Source: an uncultured Oscillospiraceae bacterium
GTDB lineage: Bacteria; Bacillota; Clostridia; Oscillospirales; Oscillospiraceae
Assembly (NCBI GenBank): GCA_910587645.1
Contig: CAJUNA010000027.1
Coordinates: forward strand, 1 to 64,000
DNA: 64,000 bases
Reading direction: 5' to 3'
Shown: piece after piece, positions 43,479 through 52,795 of the stretch
How the letters are laid out: each line of letters starts with the position of its first letter
Position numbering within the stretch: the stretch's first letter is position 1
Program-made: the position numbers and the translations under genes
The notes under the pieces: generated by a model
Seen by the model: only the letters and a program-made list of their open reading frames with translations
Told to the model about the DNA's origin: nothing
Database searches by the model: none

Positions 43479-46427
43479 ATGGCCTATAAAAAGCTCTGGC
43501 TGAATATCAACGGCGCGAACCGCATGGTGGTATTTGATCTGGAAAAGGATACCCTTTCGGATGTCCTTCGCCGGATTGGATTAACCGGCGTAAAGATCGG
43601 GTGTGGTACCGGCGTATGCGGCGTGTGCTCTGTCCTAGTGGATGGCAAGGTGGTACGAAGCTGCACAAAAAAAATGAATACCATCCCTGAATTTGCCAAG
43701 ATCGTTACCATTGAGGGCGTTGGCACGCCCATGCACCTGCACCCACTACAGCAGGCGTTTATCTACTACGGCGGCGTACAGTGCGGCTTCTGTACCCCCG
43801 GCTTCATCGTTTCCGCCTATCAGCTGCTTCAGGAAAACCCCAGCCCCAGCCGGGACGAGGTGCGGGCTTGGTTCAAGAAAAACAGAAACTACTGCCGGTG
43901 TACAGGCTATAAGCAGATCGTAGATGCAGTCATGGCTGCGGCAAAGGTCATGCGTGGCGAAGCGTCCATGGAGGACATCACGTTCCACAATGAGAGCTGC
44001 GGCGGAGAGTTCTACGGCTCCACGCTGCCGCGCCCCAGCGCGCTGGGCAAGGTAACCGGCACCCTGGACTACGGCGAGGACATGAGTTTGAAGCTGCCCG
44101 GCGACCTGCTCCATGTTGCGCTGGTTCAGCCCCGGGTGACCCACCACGCCAATATCCTGCGCATCCATACGGAGGAAGCGGAGAAAATGCCCGGCGTGGT
44201 GAAGGTCATTACCGCCAAGGACATTTACGCCGCAGGAGGCAATAACCTAATCAATCAATATGTAGCCCATCCCCGCTCCAAGATTACTGCCCCCACCCGC
44301 CCTGTCCTCAGCGAGAAGAAAATTCTCCGTTGGGGGGATGTCATTGGCCTTGTGGTGGCCGATAGTGTAGAACATGCCCGGGCAGCCGCCAAGAAAGTGC
44401 GGATGGAGTACGAACAGCTTCCGGAGTACATGAATCCGCTGGAAGCAGCAGCCCCCGGCGCGGTGGAGATCCACCCCGGCTATCCGAATATGTTCATCAC
44501 CCAGCATACCGCCATGGGAGCGGACGCAGATGAGATCATACGCAGTTCCGCTCACGAGGTTTCCGGCCGGTTCAAAACCTCCCGCCAGCCCCACCTGAGC
44601 ATGGAGGGCGATATTGTTATCGCCTACCGGGACGAGGACGGGAAGCTGACCATTCAGTGCAAGACCCAGGCGGTCTATCCCAACTTAATGACGATTGGAA
44701 AGGGCATCGGCGTACAGGAAAAGGATCTCCGTGTGATGCAGCACGGCGCAGTAGGCGCCAGCTTCGGCTGGTCCATCGACCCCTCGTCCTTCGCGCTGGC
44801 CGGAGCGGCCTGCGTGATTACCGGCAGGCCTGTTTCCCTGGTCATGAGCTGGGAGGAACATCAGCATTACGCTGGGAAACGCTCCTCCATGTATACCAAC
44901 TGCCGCCTGGGCTGTGACGAAAGCGGAACGCTGACGGCGCTGGAATACGATCTGGCGGTGGATCATGGCGCGTATGTGGAGGGCGCGGATTCTATCATGA
45001 CCAAGTACATGCACTTCGGCGTGCCATACCGCATTCCCAACGTGCGTGGCGTTGTACGGATGGTGACAACCAACCATAACCATACGACCGCATGGCGCGG
45101 CTACGGCATCCCTCAGGTCAGCACGGCCATGGAGGGGCTGATGGATATGATGGCGGAAAAGCTGGGAATGGATCCCTTTGAATTCCGTTATCAGAACATT
45201 CTCAAGGAGGGGGATGTATCCGTCTGCAACGAAACCTTTGACTGTACGCAGTACCAGCGGATCATGGATATGGCCCGCCCCTATTACCACCAGTGCAAAG
45301 CGAGGGCAGAAAAGGATTCCACGCCAGAACTGAAACGGGGTGTCGGCATTGCCCCCATGTTCTTCATTCCCCTGGGCAGCAACAAAGACAAGGCCGAAGC
45401 ACGGCTGGAGATCAAGGCGGACAACAAGATCTATGTCTACAACACCTACCATGAGATGGGCCAGGGCGGCGACATCGGCAGCCTGGCCAGCGCCCTGGAA
45501 GCCCTTAAGCCCATGGAGGTAAAGCCAGAGGATATCGTCCTGGATATCAACGATTCCCAGGACTGCCCTAACAGCGGTATTTCCGCTGGCAGCCGCTCCC
45601 ATTTCATGAACGGCGGCGCGATCCGGGAAGCCGCGAATCTGATGCTGGCGGCTATGAAAAAGCCGGACGGAACCTACCGCACATACGAGGAGATGGTGGC
45701 AGAGGGGCTGGAAACCTCCTTCCTGGGACATTTTACCATCACCCCGCAGGACTATGTGAAGATTGATTACAGCACCGGCCTGGGCGGCCGGCAGCCCAAG
45801 CCCATGATCGGTTTCTGTGTGGCGGAAGTAGGCGTGGATACCACCACCGGTAAAGCAAAGGTGCTCAGCGTCAAGGCCTGGGCCAACTGTGGCAAGATCG
45901 CCAACCGTCTCTCGGCAGAGGGCCAGGTCTACGGCGGCTACGCCCAGAGCATCGGCTATGCGCTGACGGAGGACTATGACGATGTGAAGCGCCACGGCAA
46001 CATCATCGGCGCGGGCCTGCCCGCGATTGACGAGATCCCAGACCAGATGGAAGTGGTCTGGATCGAGGATGATCCTTGCCCTGCTGGTCCTTTTGGCTCC
46101 AACGGGTTGTCCGAGTGCTTCTTTTCCGGCGAACACAACGCCTTCCTCAACGGCATCCATGACGCCGTGGGGGTACGGATTTACAGTATCCCCGCGCGGC
46201 CAGAACAAATCAAGGCGGGCCTGGAAAAAAACGCAGCCGGTGAGATATCTCCTGCGCCCTATTTCCTGGGTTCCGATTTCTACGATGAGCTGGAGGAGCT
46301 GATGGATACCCCTGTACCTTCGGACTGGGTTGCCCGGCTGATTGCATCCATGTCCGCTGGAGATAACAGCAAGCTTACGGCGGCAGAAAAAAAGAAGGAT
46401 GAGACGAAGGGCATCGTAGAGCTGTAA
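43479..46427 (+). CDS. Molybdenum hydroxylase, aldehyde oxidoreductase (Mop) type
   Basis: A 982-residue one-chain enzyme of the xanthine oxidase family. The N-terminus has two [2Fe-2S] sites: Cys42/47/50/62 and Cys102/105/139/141 (QCGFCTPG, YCRCTG). From about residue 175 the two molybdopterin domains follow, with TAWRGYGIPQ and the catalytic Glu near residue 879 in GSNGLSE, the arrangement of Desulfovibrio Mop. No flavin domain is present, so electrons leave through another protein, perhaps the dicluster protein downstream. It needs a cytosine dinucleotide cofactor, matching the MocA-like gene. Substrate: an aldehyde or N-heterocycle, not resolved. Confidence 0.93.
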   Translation: MAYKKLWLNINGANRMVVFDLEKDTLSDVLRRIGLTGVKIGCGTGVCGVCSVLVDGKVVRSCTKKMNTIPEFAKIVTIEGVGTPMHLHPLQQAFIYYGGVQCGFCTPGFIVSAYQLLQENPSPSRDEVRAWFKKNRNYCRCTGYKQIVDAVMAAAKVMRGEASMEDITFHNESCGGEFYGSTLPRPSALGKVTGTLDYGEDMSLKLPGDLLHVALVQPRVTHHANILRIHTEEAEKMPGVVKVITAKDIYAAGGNNLINQYVAHPRSKITAPTRPVLSEKKILRWGDVIGLVVADSVEHARAAAKKVRMEYEQLPEYMNPLEAAAPGAVEIHPGYPNMFITQHTAMGADADEIIRSSAHEVSGRFKTSRQPHLSMEGDIVIAYRDEDGKLTIQCKTQAVYPNLMTIGKGIGVQEKDLRVMQHGAVGASFGWSIDPSSFALAGAACVITGRPVSLVMSWEEHQHYAGKRSSMYTNCRLGCDESGTLTALEYDLAVDHGAYVEGADSIMTKYMHFGVPYRIPNVRGVVRMVTTNHNHTTAWRGYGIPQVSTAMEGLMDMMAEKLGMDPFEFRYQNILKEGDVSVCNETFDCTQYQRIMDMARPYYHQCKARAEKDSTPELKRGVGIAPMFFIPLGSNKDKAEARLEIKADNKIYVYNTYHEMGQGGDIGSLASALEALKPMEVKPEDIVLDINDSQDCPNSGISAGSRSHFMNGGAIREAANLMLAAMKKPDGTYRTYEEMVAEGLETSFLGHFTITPQDYVKIDYSTGLGGRQPKPMIGFCVAEVGVDTTTGKAKVLSVKAWANCGKIANRLSAEGQVYGGYAQSIGYALTEDYDDVKRHGNIIGAGLPAIDEIPDQMEVVWIEDDPCPAGPFGSNGLSECFFSGEHNAFLNGIHDAVGVRIYSIPARPEQIKAGLEKNAAGEISPAPYFLGSDFYDELEELMDTPVPSDWVARLIASMSAGDNSKLTAAEKKKDETKGIVEL

Positions 46428-46454
46428 CAAACAATACGCAGTATCCTGCGTTGC

Positions 46455-46486
46455 GCCGCCCCGCCTGTCTATACAGGCGGGGCGGC
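46455..46486 (+). repeat. 14-bp GC hairpin between hydroxylase and dicluster genes
   Basis: A perfect stem GCCGCCCCGCCTGT/ACAGGCGGGGCGGC with loop CTAT. No T-run follows, so RNA stabilisation or differential expression is more likely than termination. Confidence 0.6.
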
Positions 46487-46544
46487 TGCCGCACAATGTA
46501 AATTTCATGGATAGAACCGCAGGAAGTGGGAAAGGAGACAGCAT

Positions 46545-48710
46545 ATGGAAAACGAACTTTCATGCAACGAGATCGAGCAGAGATGCATTCATGGCAGAGA
46601 CGCGCCGTGCAGCTTGGCCTGCCCGTTTCCATGGAATGTGCGGGACTTTTTGGGCAAAATAAAAAAAGGCAGCTTCAACGCGGCCTTTCATCTATACCGG
46701 GATGCGGTAGGTTTCCCGGAGCTGGTATGGAGAATCTGTCCGGCAGCCTGTCAAGGCGCTTGCCGGGAGGTGTTGGGGCAGCCAGTGGACATGCCTGCCC
46801 TGGAACAGGCATCCCTAGCCTACGCCCGCTCCACGAAACCGGTCCAGTACAACCTCCCGGCCAAGGCGGAGCGGATCGCCGTTGTAGGGGCGGGCCTTTC
46901 CGGATTGTCTTGCGCCCTCCGGCTGTCACTTCTTAATTACAGCGTATCGGTTTTTGAACAAAAGGACCGGATCTGCGCTGGGCTAGAGCGGGATATTCCC
47001 AGGGAAGTCCTGGAGCCTGCGGTGATGAAAGAATTTCAAACCACCGTCTGCCAGTTCCATCTGAACCACCCTGTTGCCAGCACGGAGGAATTGGCGTTTG
47101 ACGTGATCTACCTGTCATCGGGGGTTGCGCTGGAGCGCGAAGCCTCCCATATCTTCCACAGCCCGGCAGGGCTTTCCCCGGTGGAAGAGCTGGTGGAGGG
47201 GGCCAGGGTGGCGGATTCCATTACATGGTTTTTGAAAACCGGCAGACCAAAACCGTCTCAAACGGCAACTCCCGGCGGGGCCGGCTGGCCGGCACCGGGC
47301 TTCAACCGTCCAGTCCTCTCCAAAGGAGAAGCACGGCAGGAAGCCGGGCGGTGCACCCTGTGCGATTGTTCCGCCTGCATGGAAAACTGTGTCCTGCTGC
47401 GGCAATATGGGCAGACACCCCGGGATCTGTCCAAAGATGTCGGGCTGGCACTAAATGTATTTCCGGAGACACAAGGCCGGGCAGGAATGCGGGAAATTGG
47501 CGCTTGCAGCTTTTGCGGGCTTTGCAAACAGGTGTGCCCATCCCAAATAGATATAGGCGCATTCCTTCTCCGCTCCAGGACGGAGTTGTGTACCCGCGGA
47601 CTGCTGCCACCAGCCCACCACTCTTTTTGGATGCGGGACATGGCGTTTTCTAACGGCCCCCAAGCGGCAGTGTTCCACATGCCGCAGGAGAAATGCGAAT
47701 ATTTATTTTTCCCGGGCTGTCAGGCGGGCGGATCTGACCCCCGCTATGTGACGCTGACATATCGGAAGTTGTTAAGCCAACATCCAGGGACCGCCTTGCT
47801 GCTGCGATGCTGCGGCGCACCGGCCCTGTGGGCCGGGGACGCGGTGTGTTTTCAGGCGGAACATAAAATATTACGCCAATTCTGGGAACGGGCAGGACAT
47901 CCGGTGCTCTTGGTATCCTGTCCGTCATGTCTCCGGATATTTCGGGAGTACCTGCCGGAGATCCCAATACAGAGCGTCTATGAGATGCTGGAGCTTCCAT
48001 CCAGAAACGAGCCGCTGGAGCCAGCAGCGGTATTTGATCCCTGTTCCAGCCGGGGATTCCCCGCACTTCAGTCGGCGGTGCGTGCGCTGGCACAGCAGTG
48101 CGGTGTCCAACTGGAGGAGCTCAAGTACAGCAGAGACATGGCCCAGTGCTGTAGCTGGGGTGGGCACGGCTCTACGGTCAACCCATTAGTGGCCAAGGTA
48201 CAGGCCCAGGAACAGGCGGAGCAGAGCGGGCTTCCCTATATCACCTATTGCACAAACTGCCGGGATATTCTCTCCGCCCAAGGAAAAACCTGCCGTCATA
48301 TTTTAGACTTGACGGCAGGCATCAACGAAGGATTCCGCCCACCACCTACTGCCACCGCCCGAAGGAACAACCGCAGGGCCTTGAAGTGGGAGCTTCTGGA
48401 GACGTATCCGGCGGCGGAGGGCAGCCGCGCGAAGGAGGAAGCCATGCTGAAATTGGTTATGGACAGCCGTACCGCTGCCCGGATGAGCGAGGACCTCATC
48501 CTGGAAGAGGATCTGGCTCAGGCGATCGAGACATGTGAAAAAGAACAGAAATTCCTAGTGGACAGGGCGAGCGGACACCGGATATGCCACCTGAAGATCG
48601 GCTATGTCACCTACTGGACCGAATATGCAGATCACGGTGGAGATGCACGCGTGATTTACAACGCCTATTCCCACCGTATGGACATCAAGGGGGAGTACAC
48701 CGGCGGATAG
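46545..48710 (+). CDS. Dicluster/NAD(P)-binding oxidoreductase with Hdr-like CCG domains
   Basis: A 721-residue composite redox protein. The N-terminus resembles the GltD/DPYD iron-sulfur domain (Cys14/22/26 and CPAACQGAC), then a nucleotide-binding GAGLSG (115-120) in a shortened Rossmann domain. A ferredoxin-like part follows (RCTLCDCSACMENC, CSFCGLCKQVCP), then two CCG domains like HdrB/GlpC (CCGAPALWAG...CPSC; CCSWGGHGS...CTNC) and a C-terminal domain of about 100 residues. I recall these as 'pyridine nucleotide-disulfide oxidoreductase/dicluster-binding' proteins near molybdenum hydroxylases. It probably accepts the hydroxylase electrons. Confidence 0.85.
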   Translation: MENELSCNEIEQRCIHGRDAPCSLACPFPWNVRDFLGKIKKGSFNAAFHLYRDAVGFPELVWRICPAACQGACREVLGQPVDMPALEQASLAYARSTKPVQYNLPAKAERIAVVGAGLSGLSCALRLSLLNYSVSVFEQKDRICAGLERDIPREVLEPAVMKEFQTTVCQFHLNHPVASTEELAFDVIYLSSGVALEREASHIFHSPAGLSPVEELVEGARVADSITWFLKTGRPKPSQTATPGGAGWPAPGFNRPVLSKGEARQEAGRCTLCDCSACMENCVLLRQYGQTPRDLSKDVGLALNVFPETQGRAGMREIGACSFCGLCKQVCPSQIDIGAFLLRSRTELCTRGLLPPAHHSFWMRDMAFSNGPQAAVFHMPQEKCEYLFFPGCQAGGSDPRYVTLTYRKLLSQHPGTALLLRCCGAPALWAGDAVCFQAEHKILRQFWERAGHPVLLVSCPSCLRIFREYLPEIPIQSVYEMLELPSRNEPLEPAAVFDPCSSRGFPALQSAVRALAQQCGVQLEELKYSRDMAQCCSWGGHGSTVNPLVAKVQAQEQAEQSGLPYITYCTNCRDILSAQGKTCRHILDLTAGINEGFRPPPTATARRNNRRALKWELLETYPAAEGSRAKEEAMLKLVMDSRTAARMSEDLILEEDLAQAIETCEKEQKFLVDRASGHRICHLKIGYVTYWTEYADHGGDARVIYNAYSHRMDIKGEYTGG

Positions 48711-49800
48711 CAGTAGGCGGCAGCAGCGCAACGCCCCGCTTCGCAGATCCCTGGCATTCCAGCGCGGATACCGGGATTGTCCGCACTTCATAGGCAGGAA
48801 AGGCGCTGTTCAGACGGCGCGCGGCGCGCGCCGTCTCCCCAACGACGGACACTTCTAGCACACCCTCCCCAAATCGTGCGGAAAAGTCCCGCACATCATC
48901 CAGGCCAAACAGCAACTCATCCAGCCAGTAAATGGGGACGGGCTTGTCCAGCTCGGCTATCCGGCCAAACACCGCATCCAGGCAGCCATCCGGCCGCAAG
49001 AGACCCAGATCCCCGGTTCGGTAGCGGATCAAGGGCATGGCTTCCCGCTCTAGTGTGGTGAGGATGATTTCTCCGCTGGAAAGCGTCTCCAACAGGACAT
49101 CTGGCCGCACCTCCATGGCTCGCCGGCGAGGCGTCTCCACAGCACAGCCAAGTCCACTCTCTGTCAGGCCGTAGTGAACGTAGACCTGGCACTGCCAGCA
49201 GCGGGCCACCGTATCTTCCAGGGGGGCAGCAATATAGTCCGCAGACAACAGCACGATATCCGGCCGCAGGCTGCGGTCTGTCAGGGCAAGGCGGCGCATC
49301 TGTGCAGGAATGCCGATAAGCACCTGAGGACAGATTTCCCGGCAAAAGCGGGCCGCATCGTGGAAATCAGAAATGGCCCCGTAGACGTATGGAACCGCTC
49401 CGAAACGGCGAAGTCCCTCCGACAGAAGGCTGCACAGCCCATCGGGGGCGTTTCCGGGCATAAAAATGGCAACGGCATCACCGCTGCCACAAAGGGCACG
49501 CATGCCGTGGTGAAAAAAGTCAATGGTTTTTTCCAGATCGCCTTCCGTAAAGGCCAGCCGTTTATGAGGGCCGGTGGTACCGGATGTGGCAAGCGTCACC
49601 ATGCGGCGCACCTTGGAGGGGTGGCAACAGAGCATATCCGCCCCCCGCAGGGACAGATCCTCCGCCGTCACCATGGGAAAACCGGAAAGCTGCCGGAGAT
49701 CCGTCAAGGGAGTCTCCGGCAGCGCGGTATAGAAGGAACAGCTCCTTCGGGCGTAGGCAATCTGCTGGTTTAAGAGCAACAGCGTTTTTTCCATATCCAT
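48685..49800 (-). CDS. AMP-dependent CoA-ligase-like enzyme
   Basis: A 371-residue adenylate-forming enzyme, shorter than phenylacetate-CoA ligases (about 430). It has the P-loop TLATSGTTGPHKR, the core VYVHYGLTESGLG and LIRYRTGDLG. The C-terminal lid is reduced. It corresponds to what I recall as the DVU_1553 family in Desulfovibrio. It may activate an acid, perhaps the product of the hydroxylase, or act in cofactor chemistry. Its 3' end overlaps the converging dicluster gene by 26 bases; its start overlaps the methyltransferase stop by 31. Confidence 0.82.
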   Translation of the reverse strand: MDMEKTLLLLNQQIAYARRSCSFYTALPETPLTDLRQLSGFPMVTAEDLSLRGADMLCCHPSKVRRMVTLATSGTTGPHKRLAFTEGDLEKTIDFFHHGMRALCGSGDAVAIFMPGNAPDGLCSLLSEGLRRFGAVPYVYGAISDFHDAARFCREICPQVLIGIPAQMRRLALTDRSLRPDIVLLSADYIAAPLEDTVARCWQCQVYVHYGLTESGLGCAVETPRRRAMEVRPDVLLETLSSGEIILTTLEREAMPLIRYRTGDLGLLRPDGCLDAVFGRIAELDKPVPIYWLDELLFGLDDVRDFSARFGEGVLEVSVVGETARAARRLNSAFPAYEVRTIPVSALECQGSAKRGVALLPPTAIRRCTPP

Positions 49801-50396
49801 ATGCCATACCCTGCCTTTGCCTGTTTTAATATCTGCAAATCCCCCGGGGACAGGAGATCCCCCGCCGTACCCTGTAGTACCGCCTGCAAAAACATGCTGC
49901 GCAAGCCGGTGGTATGATCCTCAAAGGAGCAGAGGGTGAACCGCTCTTGAAAATAAGCATACAGCCCGCCAGCAGGGCAAACACGCCTGACCATGGGGCT
50001 GTGGTGGAGTGTGACTCCCTCCGCTTGGGAGAACATATCTGCAATGACGGCTGTTCCTCCCGGCACCAGAACCCTGGCAAGTTCCCGGACAGACGCTTCC
50101 GGCTGGCACAGGGAAAAAACGCACTCCATAATAGTGGTTTCACAGCTCTCGTCCGGCAGCGGAAGGTCCTCCGCCCGCCCGGCCAGGATCCGGGCTCCCT
50201 CCACCGGTGGGAAGCGGCCCGGCTCCGGTTCCACGCCGGTCACATCGCGCCCTTGGCCCAGCAGATAGGACAGCAAAACACCACAACCACAGCCAATCTC
50301 CACAATCCGGCCGTCCTGCGGCAGCTTCCCCGCAATCACGGAAGGGTGGCAGGGGCTTAATTTTCCGCCTGCGCGGCAGTCAGGTAATTGGCACAA
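49770..50396 (-). CDS. SAM-dependent methyltransferase of the hydroxylase accessory block (DVU_1556/TrsM-like)
   Basis: About 208 residues. Motif I is IVEIGCGCGVLLSYL, then VEPEPGR and a post-motif GGTAVIADMF. The N-terminal RAGGKLSPC resembles the RPGGLxLT start of this family. The start is uncertain: a TTG at 50396 is given because the ATG at 50468 would overlap the radical SAM gene by 112 bases; GTG 50339 is another choice. Neighbours suggest it works with the radical SAM protein on a cofactor or small molecule. Confidence 0.72.
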   Translation of the reverse strand: MCQLPDCRAGGKLSPCHPSVIAGKLPQDGRIVEIGCGCGVLLSYLLGQGRDVTGVEPEPGRFPPVEGARILAGRAEDLPLPDESCETTIMECVFSLCQPEASVRELARVLVPGGTAVIADMFSQAEGVTLHHSPMVRRVCPAGGLYAYFQERFTLCSFEDHTTGLRSMFLQAVLQGTAGDLLSPGDLQILKQAKAGYGIWIWKKRCCS

Positions 50397-51658
50397 AACG
50401 GCTTCACCATTCCTTTGTTGTAAACATGCAGGCTGCACCGGTGCAGCCGTTCGATATCCAAGTTCCACGCATCTTGAAATGCCATGGCGGTAATAGTAAA
50501 GCTGCGGGTTCTGAGCAGCCGGAGGAAAGCGTTCATATCCAATGCTTTTGGATCATTCAGCGGTCCGGCATCCTCCCCGTCTTGGGACGAGCCTCGCTGC
50601 CAGCGGCGGGCAATATAGTCCCGATTCTGCTCCGCCGTGCTCACGGCCCCCTGTCTGGAAACCGGCAGCGGCTTCACGCCGCAGCAGCATGGACTGGCCA
50701 GCGCGCTGATGTGAAAGCCGCACAAGGGATGGTCGCAGCAGGAAGGCTGGAATACATCAAGGGATAGGCCGGTTTGACGGCAGATACCGTCAATCAGCTC
50801 GTCCAGGGTGATGCGCATGCCATCCTGGGGCACCACCGGATAGCGCCCGAAGTGGGAGACCGGCTGGAAATGAACACCCCGCACAGCCGGAGACAGGGAC
50901 GCGCCCAGCCGGATAATCTCCCCCAGCATTTGGTCGTTGACGCCCCGCACTACGGTGGGAACCAGCGTAACACCCGTCCGCACCCGGTTGCAGTTTTCAA
51001 TGGCGCGCATTTTCTCCTCATAGAGCTTCGCCCCCCGCAGCGCCTCATACACCTGGTCCGATACCCCGTCAAACTGCAAAAATACGATGGAAAGTCCGGC
51101 TTCCGCCAGACGGGCCGCATATTCCGGCTCTCTGGCGAGCCGTAGGCCATTGGTGTTCAGCTGGATTGTTTCGCAGCCCTGTTTTCGGGCATAGGCAATC
51201 AGCTCTGGCAGGTCATCCCGCAGGGACGGCTCACCGCCGGAAAGCTGAAGCAGCGGCTTCCCACACTGCCGGAGGATGTCATCTACAGCGCGTTTCAGCT
51301 CGTCCAAGGGCGGATCCTCTGCCATCCCGCCGCCATTGGCAAAGCAGTACTGGCAAAAAAGATCGCACCGCCGCGTGACCTCCAGCAGGACACAACAGGT
51401 TCCTTGTCCATGCTCAGGGCAGATGCCGCAGGCGGAAGGACAGTATAGCCCCTCCTCCGGCCCGAGGGGTTTGGCGTTGGCGGTCCACTGGTCAAACGGC
51501 ACCTTTCCGCGCCATACTGGTACGGAAAAGGCCCCATGGCTGGGGCAAGATTTCTGGAGAAATACCGCGCCAGCTTCTTCCTCGCGGCAAAGCTGCGCCT
51601 TGACCGGCCTCAGGCAGACAGGGCAGACAGAACGCGTGTCTCGAAAGGGCTTGCGCAT
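50357..51658 (-). CDS. Radical SAM protein of the hydroxylase accessory block (TrsS-like)
   Basis: A 433-residue radical SAM enzyme. The N-terminus has a rubredoxin-like CPVC and further Cys (CPSACGIC, TCC). The cluster motif is TRRCDLFCQYCFANGG (Cys98/102/105), followed by LQLSGGEPSLRDD. A second Cys-rich part lies near CCDHPLCGFHI and SPCCCGVKPLP. I recall the group as 'radical SAM (seleno)protein TrsS', sometimes carrying selenocysteine; here the frame is uninterrupted, so Cys is used. The start at 51658 has GAAGGAAGG upstream. Confidence 0.83.
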   Translation of the reverse strand: MRKPFRDTRSVCPVCLRPVKAQLCREEEAGAVFLQKSCPSHGAFSVPVWRGKVPFDQWTANAKPLGPEEGLYCPSACGICPEHGQGTCCVLLEVTRRCDLFCQYCFANGGGMAEDPPLDELKRAVDDILRQCGKPLLQLSGGEPSLRDDLPELIAYARKQGCETIQLNTNGLRLAREPEYAARLAEAGLSIVFLQFDGVSDQVYEALRGAKLYEEKMRAIENCNRVRTGVTLVPTVVRGVNDQMLGEIIRLGASLSPAVRGVHFQPVSHFGRYPVVPQDGMRITLDELIDGICRQTGLSLDVFQPSCCDHPLCGFHISALASPCCCGVKPLPVSRQGAVSTAEQNRDYIARRWQRGSSQDGEDAGPLNDPKALDMNAFLRLLRTRSFTITAMAFQDAWNLDIERLHRCSLHVYNKGMVKPFCANYLTAAQAEN

Positions 51659-51677
51659 TTTCCTTCCTTCTTTCCCT

Positions 51678-52064
51678 TCATACGTGGTGGCCCCGGCAGG
51701 CATCTACACCCCCGGAGCCACATCCAGTCCCGCCAATGAAATCAGGAACCATAGAAAGATGGTAGGCTTCCATCTCCCGAACCGCTGTCCTGGCAGACAG
51801 CCCGGCGGCTTGGTAGCGGGTGACGCAGCCCTCGTCCGCTATGATGACGAAGGGTGCTTCCTCCACCGGTCCGCACAGGACGGCTTCACAATCATGCGCT
51901 ACAATTTCCCGCGCCAAATCGCAGTCCGGCAGCCCATTGCGGGGAATAGCTGCGATAACGCCAGCCGGCTCCATCTCCAAAATCAGAAGCCATTCCGCAG
52001 CGGCAAAGGTCTCTGCGACCGGGCTGTTCCAGTCCGGTCCTTCCGTCATTGCGGCAATTTTCAT
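51678..52064 (-). CDS. NifX/NifB-C-like (dinitrogenase Fe-Mo cofactor family) protein
   Basis: A 128-residue protein with the fold of PF02579: MKIAAMTEGPDWNSPVAETFAAAEWLLIL, VLCGPVEE, and a closing Cys/Gly-rich tail (GGTGCGSGGVDACRGHH). Related proteins bind or carry metal clusters. In this cluster it could handle a molybdenum or iron-sulfur precursor. It overlaps the C_GCAxxG_C_C gene by 4 bases. Confidence 0.8.
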   Translation of the reverse strand: MKIAAMTEGPDWNSPVAETFAAAEWLLILEMEPAGVIAAIPRNGLPDCDLAREIVAHDCEAVLCGPVEEAPFVIIADEGCVTRYQAAGLSARTAVREMEAYHLSMVPDFIGGTGCGSGGVDACRGHHV

Positions 52065-52480
52065 TGTTCGTCTCCTTTACGCGCCAAATATCCATATCGC
52101 TCCAGCAGTCCGGTACACCGGTTTCCCACGGCCAGCACCAGCATGCGGCAACGCTCCGCTTTGCAGTGGAGGTCTCCCTGGGTGATGTCCTCACAATTGA
52201 TGGAACCATACTCCATGCCGTAGGTATCATCAAACCACTGGACCAGCTCCGGGATCATGGTTCTGGCCGCAAAGGCCCGGTCAAACATTGCCAGCAGCAG
52301 CGCGCCGCCCGTCAGCGCACCGCAGGCATATCCACTGTGAATTCCATCGCAGAGGGCCGAAGCGGCCAGGGCAAATGGCTCGTTTTCCTCTCCGCGCAGC
52401 ATCAGCCCGAAGCGCACCAGCGTTTCGGAACAGCAGCACCCCCGCATAAGGGCACACTCCATCTGCGCATTATAATCCAT
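52061..52480 (-). CDS. C_GCAxxG_C_C-family redox protein (DVU_1555-like)
   Basis: A 139-residue Cys-rich protein: a CCCSET triad near residue 15-20, ALCDGIHSGYACGALTGGALLL, and a C-terminal pair (HCKAERCRMLV, NRCTG). This is the C_GCAxxG_C_C family of putative redox proteins. It contains no signal peptide. It sits in the operon with the NifX-like and radical SAM genes. Confidence 0.82.
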   Translation of the reverse strand: MDYNAQMECALMRGCCCSETLVRFGLMLRGEENEPFALAASALCDGIHSGYACGALTGGALLLAMFDRAFAARTMIPELVQWFDDTYGMEYGSINCEDITQGDLHCKAERCRMLVLAVGNRCTGLLERYGYLARKGDEQ

Positions 52481-52560
52481 AGGGCAAAACTCCTCTCCCC
52501 CCGCAGCCGCGCTTGCGCGCCGCCGTACTGGCTGGTATAATCAGTGCAAGCCTGTATCCG

Positions 52561-52746
52561 CTATTTATCCTCTACCTCGGTCTCCACCTCGTGCATCCGC
52601 CCCCGAACCAGGGCCTCGTCCAGATAAACCTGCCCGCACACTGGGCAGCGGGGGAGCTCCTCATAGATTTCATATCCTAGGTATTGAAACGCCGTGCGGC
52701 GCTTTTCCAACGGGACGCCGCATTTTGCGCAAATCAAATTCTCCAT
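52561..52746 (-). CDS. Small zinc-ribbon redox protein (DVU_1557-like)
   Basis: A 61-residue protein with two CxxC pairs (ICAKCG, RCPVCG) that form a zinc ribbon or rubredoxin-like site. It starts MENLICAKC at 52746, with GAGGGGCGG upstream. First gene of the reverse accessory operon. Probably a small electron carrier or metal chaperone. Confidence 0.8.
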   Translation of the reverse strand: MENLICAKCGVPLEKRRTAFQYLGYEIYEELPRCPVCGQVYLDEALVRGRMHEVETEVEDK

Positions 52747-52795
52747 CTTTACCGCCCCTCTAAGCCACAAATAATCATTAATTTTTCCTGTTTCT

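Noticed and set aside
44685..46544. Long reverse open frame opposite the molybdenum hydroxylase
   Set aside because: Antisense to a complete, motif-bearing enzyme and without its own signals.
50357..52746. Selenocysteine codons in the accessory operon
   Set aside because: All genes read through without an in-frame TGA; Cys stands at the redox positions.
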